From NCBI GenBank assembly GCA_011947345.1, contig JAAVTG010000330.1, forward strand, positions 1-26,494: a stretch of DNA of 26,494 nucleotides, given 5' to 3'. The position numbers and the translations under genes are program-made. Of this stretch, positions 1 to 8,241 are shown piece after piece. This DNA is from Phytophthora quininea. Its lineage: Eukaryota; Oomycota; Peronosporomycetes; Peronosporales; Peronosporaceae. Position 1 is the first letter of the stretch, and each line of letters opens with the position of its first letter. The notes beneath the pieces are model-generated. The model made no database searches. It saw only the letters and a list, made by a program, of their open reading frames with translations, and was not told where the DNA came from.

Positions 1-3000
1 GTCCGCTCGCCCCACGTACGCGGGGGCCACCACGCCCCGGTCGCAGCGCTCCACCGCCACCATCACGCCCCGCTCCCAACGCAACTCGCCAAGCCCCACG
101 GCACCATCCTCGTCAACCTCGACGGTAGGAACCTATCGTGCGAATATGCTGGTCGATTGAGCTAACCGCCCGCTGCTCCTCTCGTGTCTTGCAGTGCACA
201 TCCACCGCGCCAACATCGGCCGCGACATCAGCCCCAACGACGAGGACCTGATCGTGCTCTTCCGGCGCAACAGCAAGGAGGTGACATCCGAGCCCGCGCG
301 CTGGAGCGCCGAGCACGTCGCCGTGTGGAACCAGCACGTGGGCATCCAGACGTCGCTGCTGCGGCACAAAGGGAGGCAGCTCCGAGTTCCTCAAGAAGGA
401 GTACGAGATCGTGCTTGTGGCGGTGCGTCTATTATTCCTTTCCGAGCCAACCGGAGACGACGGCCTCTTCCGTCCACATGCACCGCCACCTGATGGCCGG
501 GGGCTCGTTGTGGGCGGAGTCGGTCGTCGCTCGCAGTGCCCAAACCGAGATTGACAACTAACCTCCACCTCTCTCACTTTCTCCTCGTAGCTGCCCAGCC
601 ACTCGGCCGTGGCGCTCTTCTCGTTGGACTTTGCCTCGCTCGTGCAGCTGAACGCCAGCGAGCAGGAGCGACACAAGTCCTTCCGCATCTCGCCGCTCAA
701 GTGTCGAGACCTCGCAGCCACGCTCGAGTTCGACATTGCGTGGGACCTGGTCAACGGTGCTGCAGGCTCGCCGGCCAAGGCCCAGACGTCGCCCAACATG
801 CTGCTGCATCCGACGGGAGCCACCAACCCGCACGCCCAGTTGGCGGGGCTGCCTCCGTCATCGACTTTACTGGGCAAGAACCACGCTTCTACCACCTCGC
901 AGGCCACCAAGGCGCAGACGCCAAGGTCTCGTCGCGGCACGAACGACGCCATCTCGACGGCATCGAGTCGCCGCACGACAACGAGCATGAGCTCACAGGG
1001 TAGCGAGCGCGAGTTTATGGAAGAGCTTTCGTCCTCCAACTGCTCGAACTGTCGGTCGGCCAAGCGCCGACTCGAGCGCAAGGAAGTGCAGGTGCTGCAG
1101 CTCGAGTCGTTTTTGAAGGAGTCGCAGAAGCGCATCGACGCGCTGGCTGCAGAGAACGAGGAGCTTACGGCAAGAGAGAAAGCCGAGACCCGCAATGCAG
1201 CCGAGCAACGAGCGCTGAGCCTTCGACTGTTGCAGGAGCTCGAGGCTGCGGTACAGCTGTGCAACAACCAAGTGCAGAGCCAGCCGCAAGCCTCCGATGT
1301 CGAACTGCTGCCGCAGATGGAGCTGTTGGCACGCGTCAAGAAATACCACGACGAGGTTGACCCGCTACACGGCCACTGGAGAGTTCTCGTCCATCGATGA
1401 CATCGCAGAGTGCGTTCGACTTCCGAGCAGAGACTGAAGCGGCACTGCAGCGCAATCAGCGACTGCAGCAGCAGCTCGAATTTCTAGGTCGTTCAATGGA
1501 CTACGACAGCGAGGAGCACGAAATTGGCACGCGGCTCAACGCGCTGCCACTGACGCTTCTGGGACGACCATTTCATCAGCTCAGAGCGGCAGCGTCACCG
1601 TGGACTGCGAGGCTCGACCTGTCGCGTTCACGATGACGCAGCAGCTCAACAACCTCGAGCGAGAAAACTTCAAACTCAAGGCGCAGCTGGAGGATGCCCT
1701 GAATAATGCAGCGCATGCGTATAAGAAGAACTCTGGCGGCTACCCGTCTGGACTGTCGCTGACTGCCGAAGTCTCGGAGACAACGAGCTGCTCGAGTCGG
1801 GAAGAGCTAGAGGAGCCTGAGCAAGAAGATTCTGCTCTGCTGAGTCGTATCCGTGAACAGCATGAACTAGAAGCTGGTCGCTCGGCTGCGCTCGAGTCGG
1901 AGCTGGACACGGCCAAAAGGAGATCGAAAGTTTGAGAGAACAGCTCGAGACGGCGCAGAATGAGAGCACTGTAGCGAAGGAGGCGGAACCAGCGCCAGGC
2001 TTCCTGGATAAAATCTACTCTGACGTGGGCAAGGCCAAGTTGATGCTTGAGGACCGCGTGAAACAGCTCAATGACATGCTGACCAAAGCTACAGAAGAAA
2101 ACGGGCGACTACACTCCGAGATTGAGGAGCTACAGAACCAGAAGAGCAACGACAATAGTGAAGCGACTGCAGCTGAGACTGCTGAGCACATTGCTGAGCT
2201 CGAGGGGCTGCTCGAGTCACGCGAACAAGAGCTCAAGTCGGCCGAGTCCGCTCTTGCTGCCACCAAGAGACAACTCGAAGCTGCAAATGCTCGTGCTCGC
2301 TCGGCGAGAGTGCGAAGACAGAGCTTGAGAACGAGCTGGCAGGAGTGCGTCTCACCCTCAAAATGGCGCAGGAGGCGACGACGCAGCTTGAGAGCCAGTT
2401 GGCGACTATAACAACCAGCGCAGCTCCTGCCCCGATAGCATCGACGTCGTTCGTATCGCACTATTCGGGAGCAAGTGATGCCACTGGGCACAACGAAGAG
2501 CTGGCTGAGGTGCAGAAGCAGCTGAAACTTTCCAAACAGGAAGTGATGCAGCTTCGCTTCCGCAGCAACCAGCTTGAGAGCGTCAACGAAAGACTGGAAG
2601 AAGTGCTCAAGGAGAAGCGCACGCTGGAGGTGAAGCTGACAGCGCTGGAAGGCCAATTGTTCGAGCAGCGCAATCGCAACATCACCGACAGTAGTAGCTT
2701 TACCGCTCCTCTCTGGACGCCAAGAGCTCTGCCATGCTCACTGAGATGCAACGTGAACTCGACCAAAAGTCGGCTCAGTTGCTGATCGCTGAGCGCGAGG
2801 TCGAGCACTTGCGCTCGGAGATGAACGGCGGAGAGGGTCGAGACGCTGGCCATTCGGGAAACATCGAGGATATGGCTGCCAAGGTAAAGCGGTTCGAAGA
2901 TGAAATCGTGCATCTGTGCCAGCGTAACGACGAGCAGGCCAGGAAGCTCGAGAAATTGGGCTCCCGAGTCACCGTAGCTCTCCGTGAGCGCGACGAACTT

Positions 3001-3462
3001 GAGGAGATTGTGCAGCAAATGGTGTCGGAGATGGCGCTTCTGGGCAAGTCAGTGGACCTTGCTGGTTCTCGCAGCCACCGCACGCCGGCGATTCCCGAAA
3101 GTGTCGAGGCCGAAGAAAAGGTGGCGTCGTCCTTCATGCGGCGTGCTTTGCCGCCTTCCCCGGTTCAAACGGGCAAGATTACCGACCGATATGCGAGCGC
3201 TGTAGCATCCTCTCACGCTACGCCATCGTCGACTCCTGGAGTCAACACAAGCAGCAAGGTGGCGCTGCTCATGAAGAACTTTTCTTCTACCGGCAGCGAC
3301 ACGAGCAGTCCAGGCGTGTCGCCCAGTGGTGTGGCCTTCAAACGACCCACCAAGCTGGACTTCCGCAACCGGAAAGGGTCAGCCACCAGTCAAACTAGCA
3401 ATGGCGCCACCCCCACCTCGCGCTTGCGTCGAGCGCCGAGCAGCAACGCCCAGCTTTTCTAG
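1..3462 (+). CDS. Long coiled-coil protein with N-terminal C2-like (NT-C2) region, 5' partial
   Basis: The gene runs in from before the window and ends at the TAG at 3460-3462. Two introns with good GT-AG ends are visible: 125-194 (ends cttgcag; joins LVNLD to VHIHRANIG) and 423-590 (branch-like ctaac, ends cgtag; joins EIVLVA to LPSHSAVALF). The first about 200 residues form a beta-rich stretch that resembles the NT-C2 domain of membrane-linked coiled-coil adaptors. A Ser/Thr-rich linker follows. From about 1020 onward the product is almost all heptad-type coiled coil (for example LERKEVQVLQLESFLKES and LEDRVKQLNDMLTKATEE), and it ends in a Ser/Thr/Pro-rich basic tail. A scaffold or trafficking role is inferred; no catalytic motif is seen. 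The reading frame is interrupted near 370 and near 1375-1415, 1620, 1930, 2340 and 2740, without splice sites that would explain it. I take these as small indels within one gene. Family assignment is moderate and the coiled coil is certain. Confidence 0.65.
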
Positions 3463-3605
3463 AGCGAAAGCACGTTAATTATTGATGTCGGTGAAGTGAA
3501 GGCAAGTTAAAGCTTACAACGCAATACAAGTGAACCATGACATCCATTCAAAGGAGCTAGCTAAAACGACAATGCCTTCCTCCTGCTTTCGGTGGCCTTC
3601 TCCGT

Positions 3606-5420
3606 CTAGATCCACGTGTCCTGCGGCAGACTTCCAGGGCGGAGAATGTGGTACTGATGACGCTCATGCTCTTCGTTGGCGACGATAAAGGCGTCGATCA
3701 TCTGCAGGTCTTGGTCGTACGCTTGGATCGCTGGTCGCAGTCTTGGGTCCTCCATGAACGGTGCAGTGTGGTAAGCAGATTGCAGCGTCGTCTCCTCCGG
3801 ACGCGGGCGGTTGAACAGCGCACTGAGGAAGACCATCGCCGGGAACAGCTCTCGGCTGCAGGTAGCTGAACACGTCCACCTTGGCGTGGCCGTCGCGCTC
3901 TTTACGGTCCGGCAGCGGCTTCCAGAGCGCAGCGGCGCTGTACGGCATGGCCACCGTGGTCCACGTCACCTCTCCGTTCATGGCGTGGTGCTTGACGACA
4001 CTTTGGTACACGAGTCTTGTCAGGAGATGATGCAGTTGCTTCTTGCCGTCGAAAGCCGCCGGGAAGTCGTGCAAGTGCGGGATGTCGGCGCAGGCAGCGG
4101 CCCACTGCTGCAGCTCTACGTCCGCCTTGACCGCGTCGTCGTCGGGGTAGTAGACGCTGAGATATCCGCTGACAAAGCGAGCGATGGCGTTGTGGTGGAG
4201 TTTACCGTACACCACGTACTTGTGCGGCAGCTGCTGGATCCCGCGCGCCTCACGTCGCTGTAGACGTCGTCCAGTAGCGAGATGTACTTGCGCTGGTTCT
4301 CCAATAGACGCACACACCCTGCCGCCCCAATGCCGAACGTCTGATCCAGCGGAGTCGACGTGTTAAAGAGCACGATCCCCGCCTGCTGCTCCAGCCCAAA
4401 GTCCAGCTTGAAGTGCTGCATGAGCAGGGCCCTCACCGGTGCGCGGCGGCGAACGATCGATAGAGCTCAACGCGGATGGGGATCGACAGCGTGTGGCTCT
4501 CGGAGAAGTGCTGCATCTGCTGGAACGTGCTCTCGGCGGCGTTGAGCGCCGTCTTGGCGAGCTGCCACTCGTCGGCCGAGTCGAACGGTGTGTACGTGAG
4601 ACCCGAGTCCAGCAGCTTGATGGCGAGCGGTAGGAGCTGCCCGTCGTTGAAGCAGAAGTAGCCGATGACCGACGGCAAATACTTTTGCGGGTAACTCTCG
4701 GCTGGTGTGGAGGGTGACTCGACTGTGGGTGCGGTGGAGTTCCCCAGTGTCCGATGGTGGAGAAATCCACGACATACAGCTTCTTGTCGACGCGCAGGGA
4801 CCGCACGGTGGCGCCAATGCCGCACACTTGGGCCACTCGAGCTGTCGTCAGCGTGGCGTCCTCTGGGTCGGCGTCGTCTTGGCGGATGGCGCGCAGGTTG
4901 AACCCGCGCAGACTGAGACGTTCGGCCCCGAAGGCAGCGTCCCCGTATTCCTTGGCAGCCAGCGGCGCGTCCACGACGGGGTGGAACAGCTCGTAGAAGC
5001 GCGTGTAGGCGTCGACCGAGTTGAGCTGCGGCATCCAGCGAGCGGCCAGCGCGGCCATCAGCTCTGGAGTGTCCGGTTTGAGATTGCTGAGTGCCATCAG
5101 ATCTTGATTCTGGAGCTGCTCGGCCACGGAGCCTGGACGCGCCACGGGCCCCATGTACACAGGCAGCATGTCTCCGTGGATGGGCCATGCTCGCGGCTCG
5201 TTGGCGAGGTTGGTGGCCATGAACTCAATCTCACTGGCGCGGTCCGCCGAGTGCTGGATACTGAGCAGGAGGAAGTAGAGAAGTTGCTTTGGGCTGCGCA
5301 GTCGCCGCGGTCGTCAAGAAGCAGCAACGCCGAGTCGAGGAGTGAGCGTGATCTGAAGTACAACCAGGTCTGAGAGATGGCAGCGGCTGCGCCGATGGCG
5401 CCCAGGACGAGGAACTTCAT
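3606..5420 (-). CDS. Lipoxygenase-like non-heme iron dioxygenase, membrane-anchored, frameshifted
   Basis: Lipoxygenases oxygenate polyunsaturated fatty acids to hydroperoxides. The chain is about 605 residues without a PLAT domain. It starts MKFLVLGAIGAAAAISQTW, a likely signal anchor. All five expected iron ligands can be placed: two His in QHFSESH (codons 4508-4510 and 4493-4495), His and Asn in HHAMN (3988-3990 and 3976-3978), and the C-terminal Ile of DTWI just before the stop (3609-3611). The surrounding DEWQLAK, AAAHP and LLMQHF segments also fit the family. The frame breaks near 5291, 4745, 4435, 4265 and 3855. Each break is repaired by one extra base, usually in a short G/C run (for example cccc at 4743-4746), so these may be sequence errors. 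It is convergent with the upstream coiled-coil gene, with 143 bp between them. An Inr-FPR-like element lies at 5434-5448. The family is fairly sure; substrate and activity are not known. Confidence 0.8.
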
Positions 5421-5861
5421 CTGCGGCGGATGGCGAATTGGAGAATGAGGGATCTGCTTCCTGCTTCAGACGCTTCAGAGCGGCGTGTCCTAGGCTACCG
5501 CTGGGCTGCTGGGGTCATCGGTGGACAAGTGGCGCCACGTCAACGCAATCGCCGGCTATAACTTTGAAGTGGACTTGAGGGGCTATTGCTAATGATTGCC
5601 TCCTCCAAGCTCGATACGGGCGCGCCGCCGCTTCTCCTGATCAACGACTGGGTCCTGCTGTCGACTTCTTCGTCCCTGCGGACAGGATACTGCAGGTATG
5701 CACCTCCCGGCCTCTGCAGGAGGTTGCGACCCTGTTGAGGCCGACGGCGCTGCCCCGAATCGAGGAAAGAAACTGCGCATCGGCAGAAGACAAACAAGCC
5801 TCTAACGCCTCGGAAATGAATCGATTCCTCACAATGAGGATCTAGCACGATGCAACTAACT
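5421..5861. other. Intergenic spacer between lipoxygenase-like and secreted repeat genes
   Basis: Apart from the core promoter at 5434-5448 I see no supported gene. Long open frames on the minus strand here have no ATG-led start with coding character and overlap the end of the secreted repeat gene out of frame. Confidence 0.4.
5434..5448 (-). promoter_or_regulatory. Oomycete Inr-FPR-like core promoter of the lipoxygenase-like gene
   Basis: On the minus strand the site reads TCATTCT (fits YCAYTYY) followed by AATTCGC, which fits the FPR pattern MWTTTNC with one mismatch. It lies about 14-28 bp upstream of the ATG, as expected for short oomycete 5' UTRs. Confidence 0.5.
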
Positions 5862-6401
5862 CTACGGTCGACACTGCAGCAACTCGGTCCCACGTCGACT
5901 AGTACCCTGCTTTGTGCCGCTCGTTGACGGCAGCAATTCGTCCGTGACACCCGAGGCGCCCTTGCCTGGCTTACCGCCCCCGACGGGAAGCTTGTCGGTG
6001 ACTGAGGGAACACCGCCGATGGGAAGCTTATCAACGACTCCGCTGACGGGGAGTTTGTCGATGACCCCGCTGACGGGGAGCTTGTCGGTGACCGAGTTTG
6101 CACCGCCGACGCCGTTGGTGATCGAGTCTGTGCTGGGAACGCCCGACGGTAGCAGCTTGGTCGCGCCGTCGGCGCCACCAGGGACCATCTTGGTGATGGA
6201 GTTGACCCCGTTGAGTCCGTCGAGGCCTGGCACGCCCGCAATGGTGGGTAGTTGCGGCGTGGCGGTGGAATCGCCCTTGCCTCCAGGAAGTCCCGCGAAA
6301 TCGTAGCCGGCGCCGGATCGCAGCAGCTTGCGCGCTGAGGTGGAGGTGACTACGCACTGGATCGCGGCGGCAAGAAGAGCGAGAGTGGAGAAGACCTTCA
6401 T
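5862..6401 (-). CDS. Secreted small Gly/Pro-rich repeat protein
   Basis: The 179-residue product begins MKVFSTLALLAAAIQCVVTS, a clear signal peptide probably cut after TSTSA. The mature part is low in aromatic residues and contains tandem 9-10-residue repeats: VTDKLPVSG, VIDKLPVSG, VVDKLPIGG, then VTDKLPVGG, with related units SITKMVPGG and SITNGVGG upstream. The repeats are also visible in the DNA around 5990-6110. The ATG at 6401 is chosen because it starts the signal peptide; the frame is open further upstream but without coding character. The segment RKLLRSG follows the signal peptide. It resembles, but does not match, the RxLR host-targeting motif, so I do not call it an RxLR effector. 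It shares a 480-bp divergent spacer with Ssu72. No enzyme or fold is recognised; a cell-wall or apoplastic role is only a guess. Confidence 0.65.
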   Translation of the reverse strand: MKVFSTLALLAAAIQCVVTSTSARKLLRSGAGYDFAGLPGGKGDSTATPQLPTIAGVPGLDGLNGVNSITKMVPGGADGATKLLPSGVPSTDSITNGVGGANSVTDKLPVSGVIDKLPVSGVVDKLPIGGVPSVTDKLPVGGGKPGKGASGVTDELLPSTSGTKQGTSRRGTELLQCRP

Positions 6402-6881
6402 GGTAGGTAAGAGTTGGGGAGGTAGCTTGTGTAGCTTGTCCGCTGGGGAGACGAAGTGGAAATGAGTGTGTTGTGAGCGCACCGATCGCCTCGATTCGTC
6501 GTCGGGGATCACTTGCACCGCAAACAGGCGCGAAAATCTCGACCAGGTGAGCTCGCAACCACCTGCGGACGTAGCGCCTCGCGTGGATACTTCCATTTGG
6601 CAGCAATGAATGGCGCCAACGCGTACATGTGGCGTTTCCAATAACATTTCAAACACCGCCGAGCTGTGGATAGCTGTATCCGCCACAGATCGGCGACATC
6701 GGGCTTGTCTTATCGGATTAACGGTGCGAGTGTTCACACCATACGTCCATGCTTGGAAGCTGCGCCGCCCATGCCAAGTTGCTGTCCTTGATCTTGGGCA
6801 TTATACATGTACAAATGTTGCCATTCTCATTCACAAAATTCATGTTAACTTTCAAGCGAGCTATTGCAACATTTCGCCGAG
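6402..6881. promoter_or_regulatory. Divergent promoter region between secreted repeat gene and Ssu72
   Basis: This 480-bp spacer separates two genes read outward. On the minus strand TCATTTCC (6458-6465) fits the oomycete initiator about 57 bp before the secreted-protein ATG. On the plus strand CCATTCT (6821-6827) with a following TCATTCACAAAATTC fits the initiator about 55 bp before the Ssu72 ATG. The FPR parts are weak on both sides. Confidence 0.45.
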
Positions 6882-7582
6882 ATGGCGCCTTCCGACGCCG
6901 AGAGCCGCCCCATGTTCGCTATGCTGTGCGCCAACAACGTGAACCGCAGCACGGAGGCGCATGACCACCTGCACGCCGCGGGGCTTCGCGTGTGCTCGTT
7001 CGGTGCTGGCAATCGCGTGCGCTTCCGGGTCCGTCGCGGGACGACCCGCGCATCTACGAGTTCTTCACACCCTACGAGACCATGTACCGAGAGCTCAAGG
7101 CCGAGAACGCCGAGCTATTCACGAGGAACGGCGTGCTGTCCATGCTAGAGCGAGACATGGTGACCAAAAAGTGCCCGCAGCGGTGGCAGGACCTGAGCGT
7201 CAAGGAGCTGCAGGCGCTGGACGTGGTGCTCTGCTTCGACGACCGCATCTTCGAGATTGTGTTGGAGGACTTACAGCTGCGAGGCGCTGCCGCATCCAGC
7301 GAGCCCATCGTCAACTGGAGGCCGCTGCATCTGCTGTGTCTGGACACCAAAGACACACCCGAGCACGCCAAAGTGGGCGGGTCGCTGGCACTGGAGTTGT
7401 GTCAAGCGGTAGGTCACAGCTATCTAAGATGCAGGGCTTTTGAAAAAGAGGAGGTTGCTCACATTGCTTTTATTGTGCAGATCGATGGGCTGAAGGATCT
7501 GGAGGGCGGAGTCATTGGCGCCGTACAGGAGTTCGAGAACCGGAGGAAGTTGCATTTGCTCTACTCGCTGCTACATGTGTGA
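6882..7582 (+). CDS. SSU72: RNA polymerase II CTD phosphatase Ssu72
   Basis: Ssu72 removes phosphate from the Pol II C-terminal domain (mainly Ser5) during 3'-end processing and termination in the nucleus. The start MAPSDAESRPMFAMLCANNVNRS carries the catalytic CX5R loop (CANNVNR) followed by EAHDHL. The family-typical segments VCSFGAGNRV, YEFFTPYETMYREL, NGVLSMLERD, DVVLCFDDRIFE and LALELCQ follow. A 72-bp GT-AG intron at 7409-7480 joins LCQA to IDGLKDLEGG, and the protein ends LLYSLLHV. The frame shifts once near 7020-7030, between GNRVR and PGPSRDDPRIYEF; one missing base restores it. As the gene is normally essential, I suspect a sequence error. Length after repair (about 210 residues) suits the family. 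The stop is only 40 bp from the convergent MCM9 tail. Confidence 0.88.
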
Positions 7583-7622
7583 TCCCACCAACAGAGACAG
7601 CAAATCCCAGAACCTTGTTGAT

Positions 7623-7991
7623 CTACTTCTTCTTCCACTTGCTGATAATGGACTGACTGGCCTCGGCCTTTTGACTCCACTTGCCAAAGTCAAAGCGTGG
7701 ACGGGGAGGGGCGGGTGACTGCTCTTCGGCATGCTGACTCTGCATCGCGGCTCGACGATAGTCGTCCATGATGTCTTCATCCTCGTCAAAGTGCTGCTGC
7801 TGTGAAGACGGTGCTGGCCGCTGACTCCATTCACGTTGCTGTCTTTGGGAGTACTCGACTCCAGTTTGACTTGAAGGCTGCTGGATCGCTGGCCACGGTC
7901 GCTTTCTGGTTGTAACGTCTTGCTCTTCGGTTGCTGGAAAATAAACAGATTCTCCTTCAGGATCGGCTTCTTCGTAGGTATCAGCAGGCAT
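7623..7991 (-). CDS. MCM9: Severed C-terminal tail of MCM9, cut off by the hAT insertion
   Basis: This 122-residue frame looks like a free gene, but its ATG lies inside the left terminal inverted repeat of the hAT element (7985-7991). Removing the element and one copy of the 8-bp target duplication joins it in frame to the MCM9 body: both flanks read Ala-Asp-Thr (GCT GAT ACC), so body ...CSLAADT continues into YEEADPEGESV. The tail is acidic and Gln/Ser-rich, with DEDEDIMDDY in the middle and a basic end (IISKWKKK), typical of a disordered C-terminal extension of a replication or repair helicase. No promoter is expected here other than transposon sequence. The joining is directly supported by sequence; the function of the tail is not known. 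Confidence 0.8.
   Translation of the reverse strand: MPADTYEEADPEGESVYFPATEEQDVTTRKRPWPAIQQPSSQTGVEYSQRQQREWSQRPAPSSQQQHFDEDEDIMDDYRRAAMQSQHAEEQSPAPPRPRFDFGKWSQKAEASQSIISKWKKK
7977..7984. repeat. Left 8-bp target-site duplication of the hAT element
   Basis: GGTATCAG directly abuts the left terminal repeat and is identical to 10979-10986. Confidence 0.93.
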
Positions 7992-8010
7992 GCTCTATCG
8001 GGGCATTTTG
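7985..8010 (+). repeat. Left terminal inverted repeat of the hAT element
   Basis: It begins CAGGCATGCTC and ends CGGGGCATTTTG. 24 of 26 bases match the reverse complement of 10953-10978. The GCATG within it supplies, on the minus strand, the ATG of the severed MCM9 tail. Confidence 0.93.
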
Positions 8011-8028
8011 CACATAAAAAGCCAAAAA

Positions 8029-8060
8029 CCCTTTTGAAACTCTCCAGGAGTGCCCATTTT
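8029..8060 (+). repeat. Subterminal direct repeat, left copy, of the hAT element
   Basis: The pattern CCCTTTTGAA ... TGCCCATTTT recurs in the same orientation near the right end (10900-10931, CCCTTTGAA ... TGCCCATTTT). The TGCCCATTTT core is related to the GGGGCATTTTG of the inverted repeat, as expected for transposase-binding sites. Confidence 0.55.
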
Positions 8061-8111
8061 GCCGCTCGGATTCAAGGCTGTTGAAGGAGCTCTCCAGGCT
8101 ACAATTGCTGT

Positions 8112-8215
8112 TACTTCCAGATAGCTAACGCCATTAGTATGAGCCACTTCCAACGTAGCTAACGCCATTAGTATGAGCTACTTCCAACGTAGCTAACGCC
8201 ATTAGTATGAACTAC
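8112..8215 (+). repeat. 34-bp tandem repeat inside the hAT element
   Basis: Three units start at 8122, 8156 and 8190, each beginning TAGCTAACGCCATTAGTATG. A partial unit (TTACTTCCAGA) precedes the first. They sit between the subterminal region and the transposase start. Subterminal transposase-binding or promoter function is an inference. Confidence 0.85.
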
Positions 8216-8241
8216 TAACATGAATCATTGTTGTCTGTAGC

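Noticed and set aside
113..1339. 408-residue minus-strand frame opposite the coiled-coil gene
   Set aside because: It is the mirror of the coding strand; the plus strand has introns, coiled-coil heptads and continuity.
6300..6345. RxLR effector motif in the secreted repeat protein
   Set aside because: The sequence after the signal peptide is RKLLRSG, which lacks the R-x-L-R spacing, and no EER-type motif follows.
8122..8215. CRISPR-like array from three 34-bp repeats
   Set aside because: The units are contiguous with no unique spacers, lie in a eukaryotic transposon, and are a simple tandem repeat.
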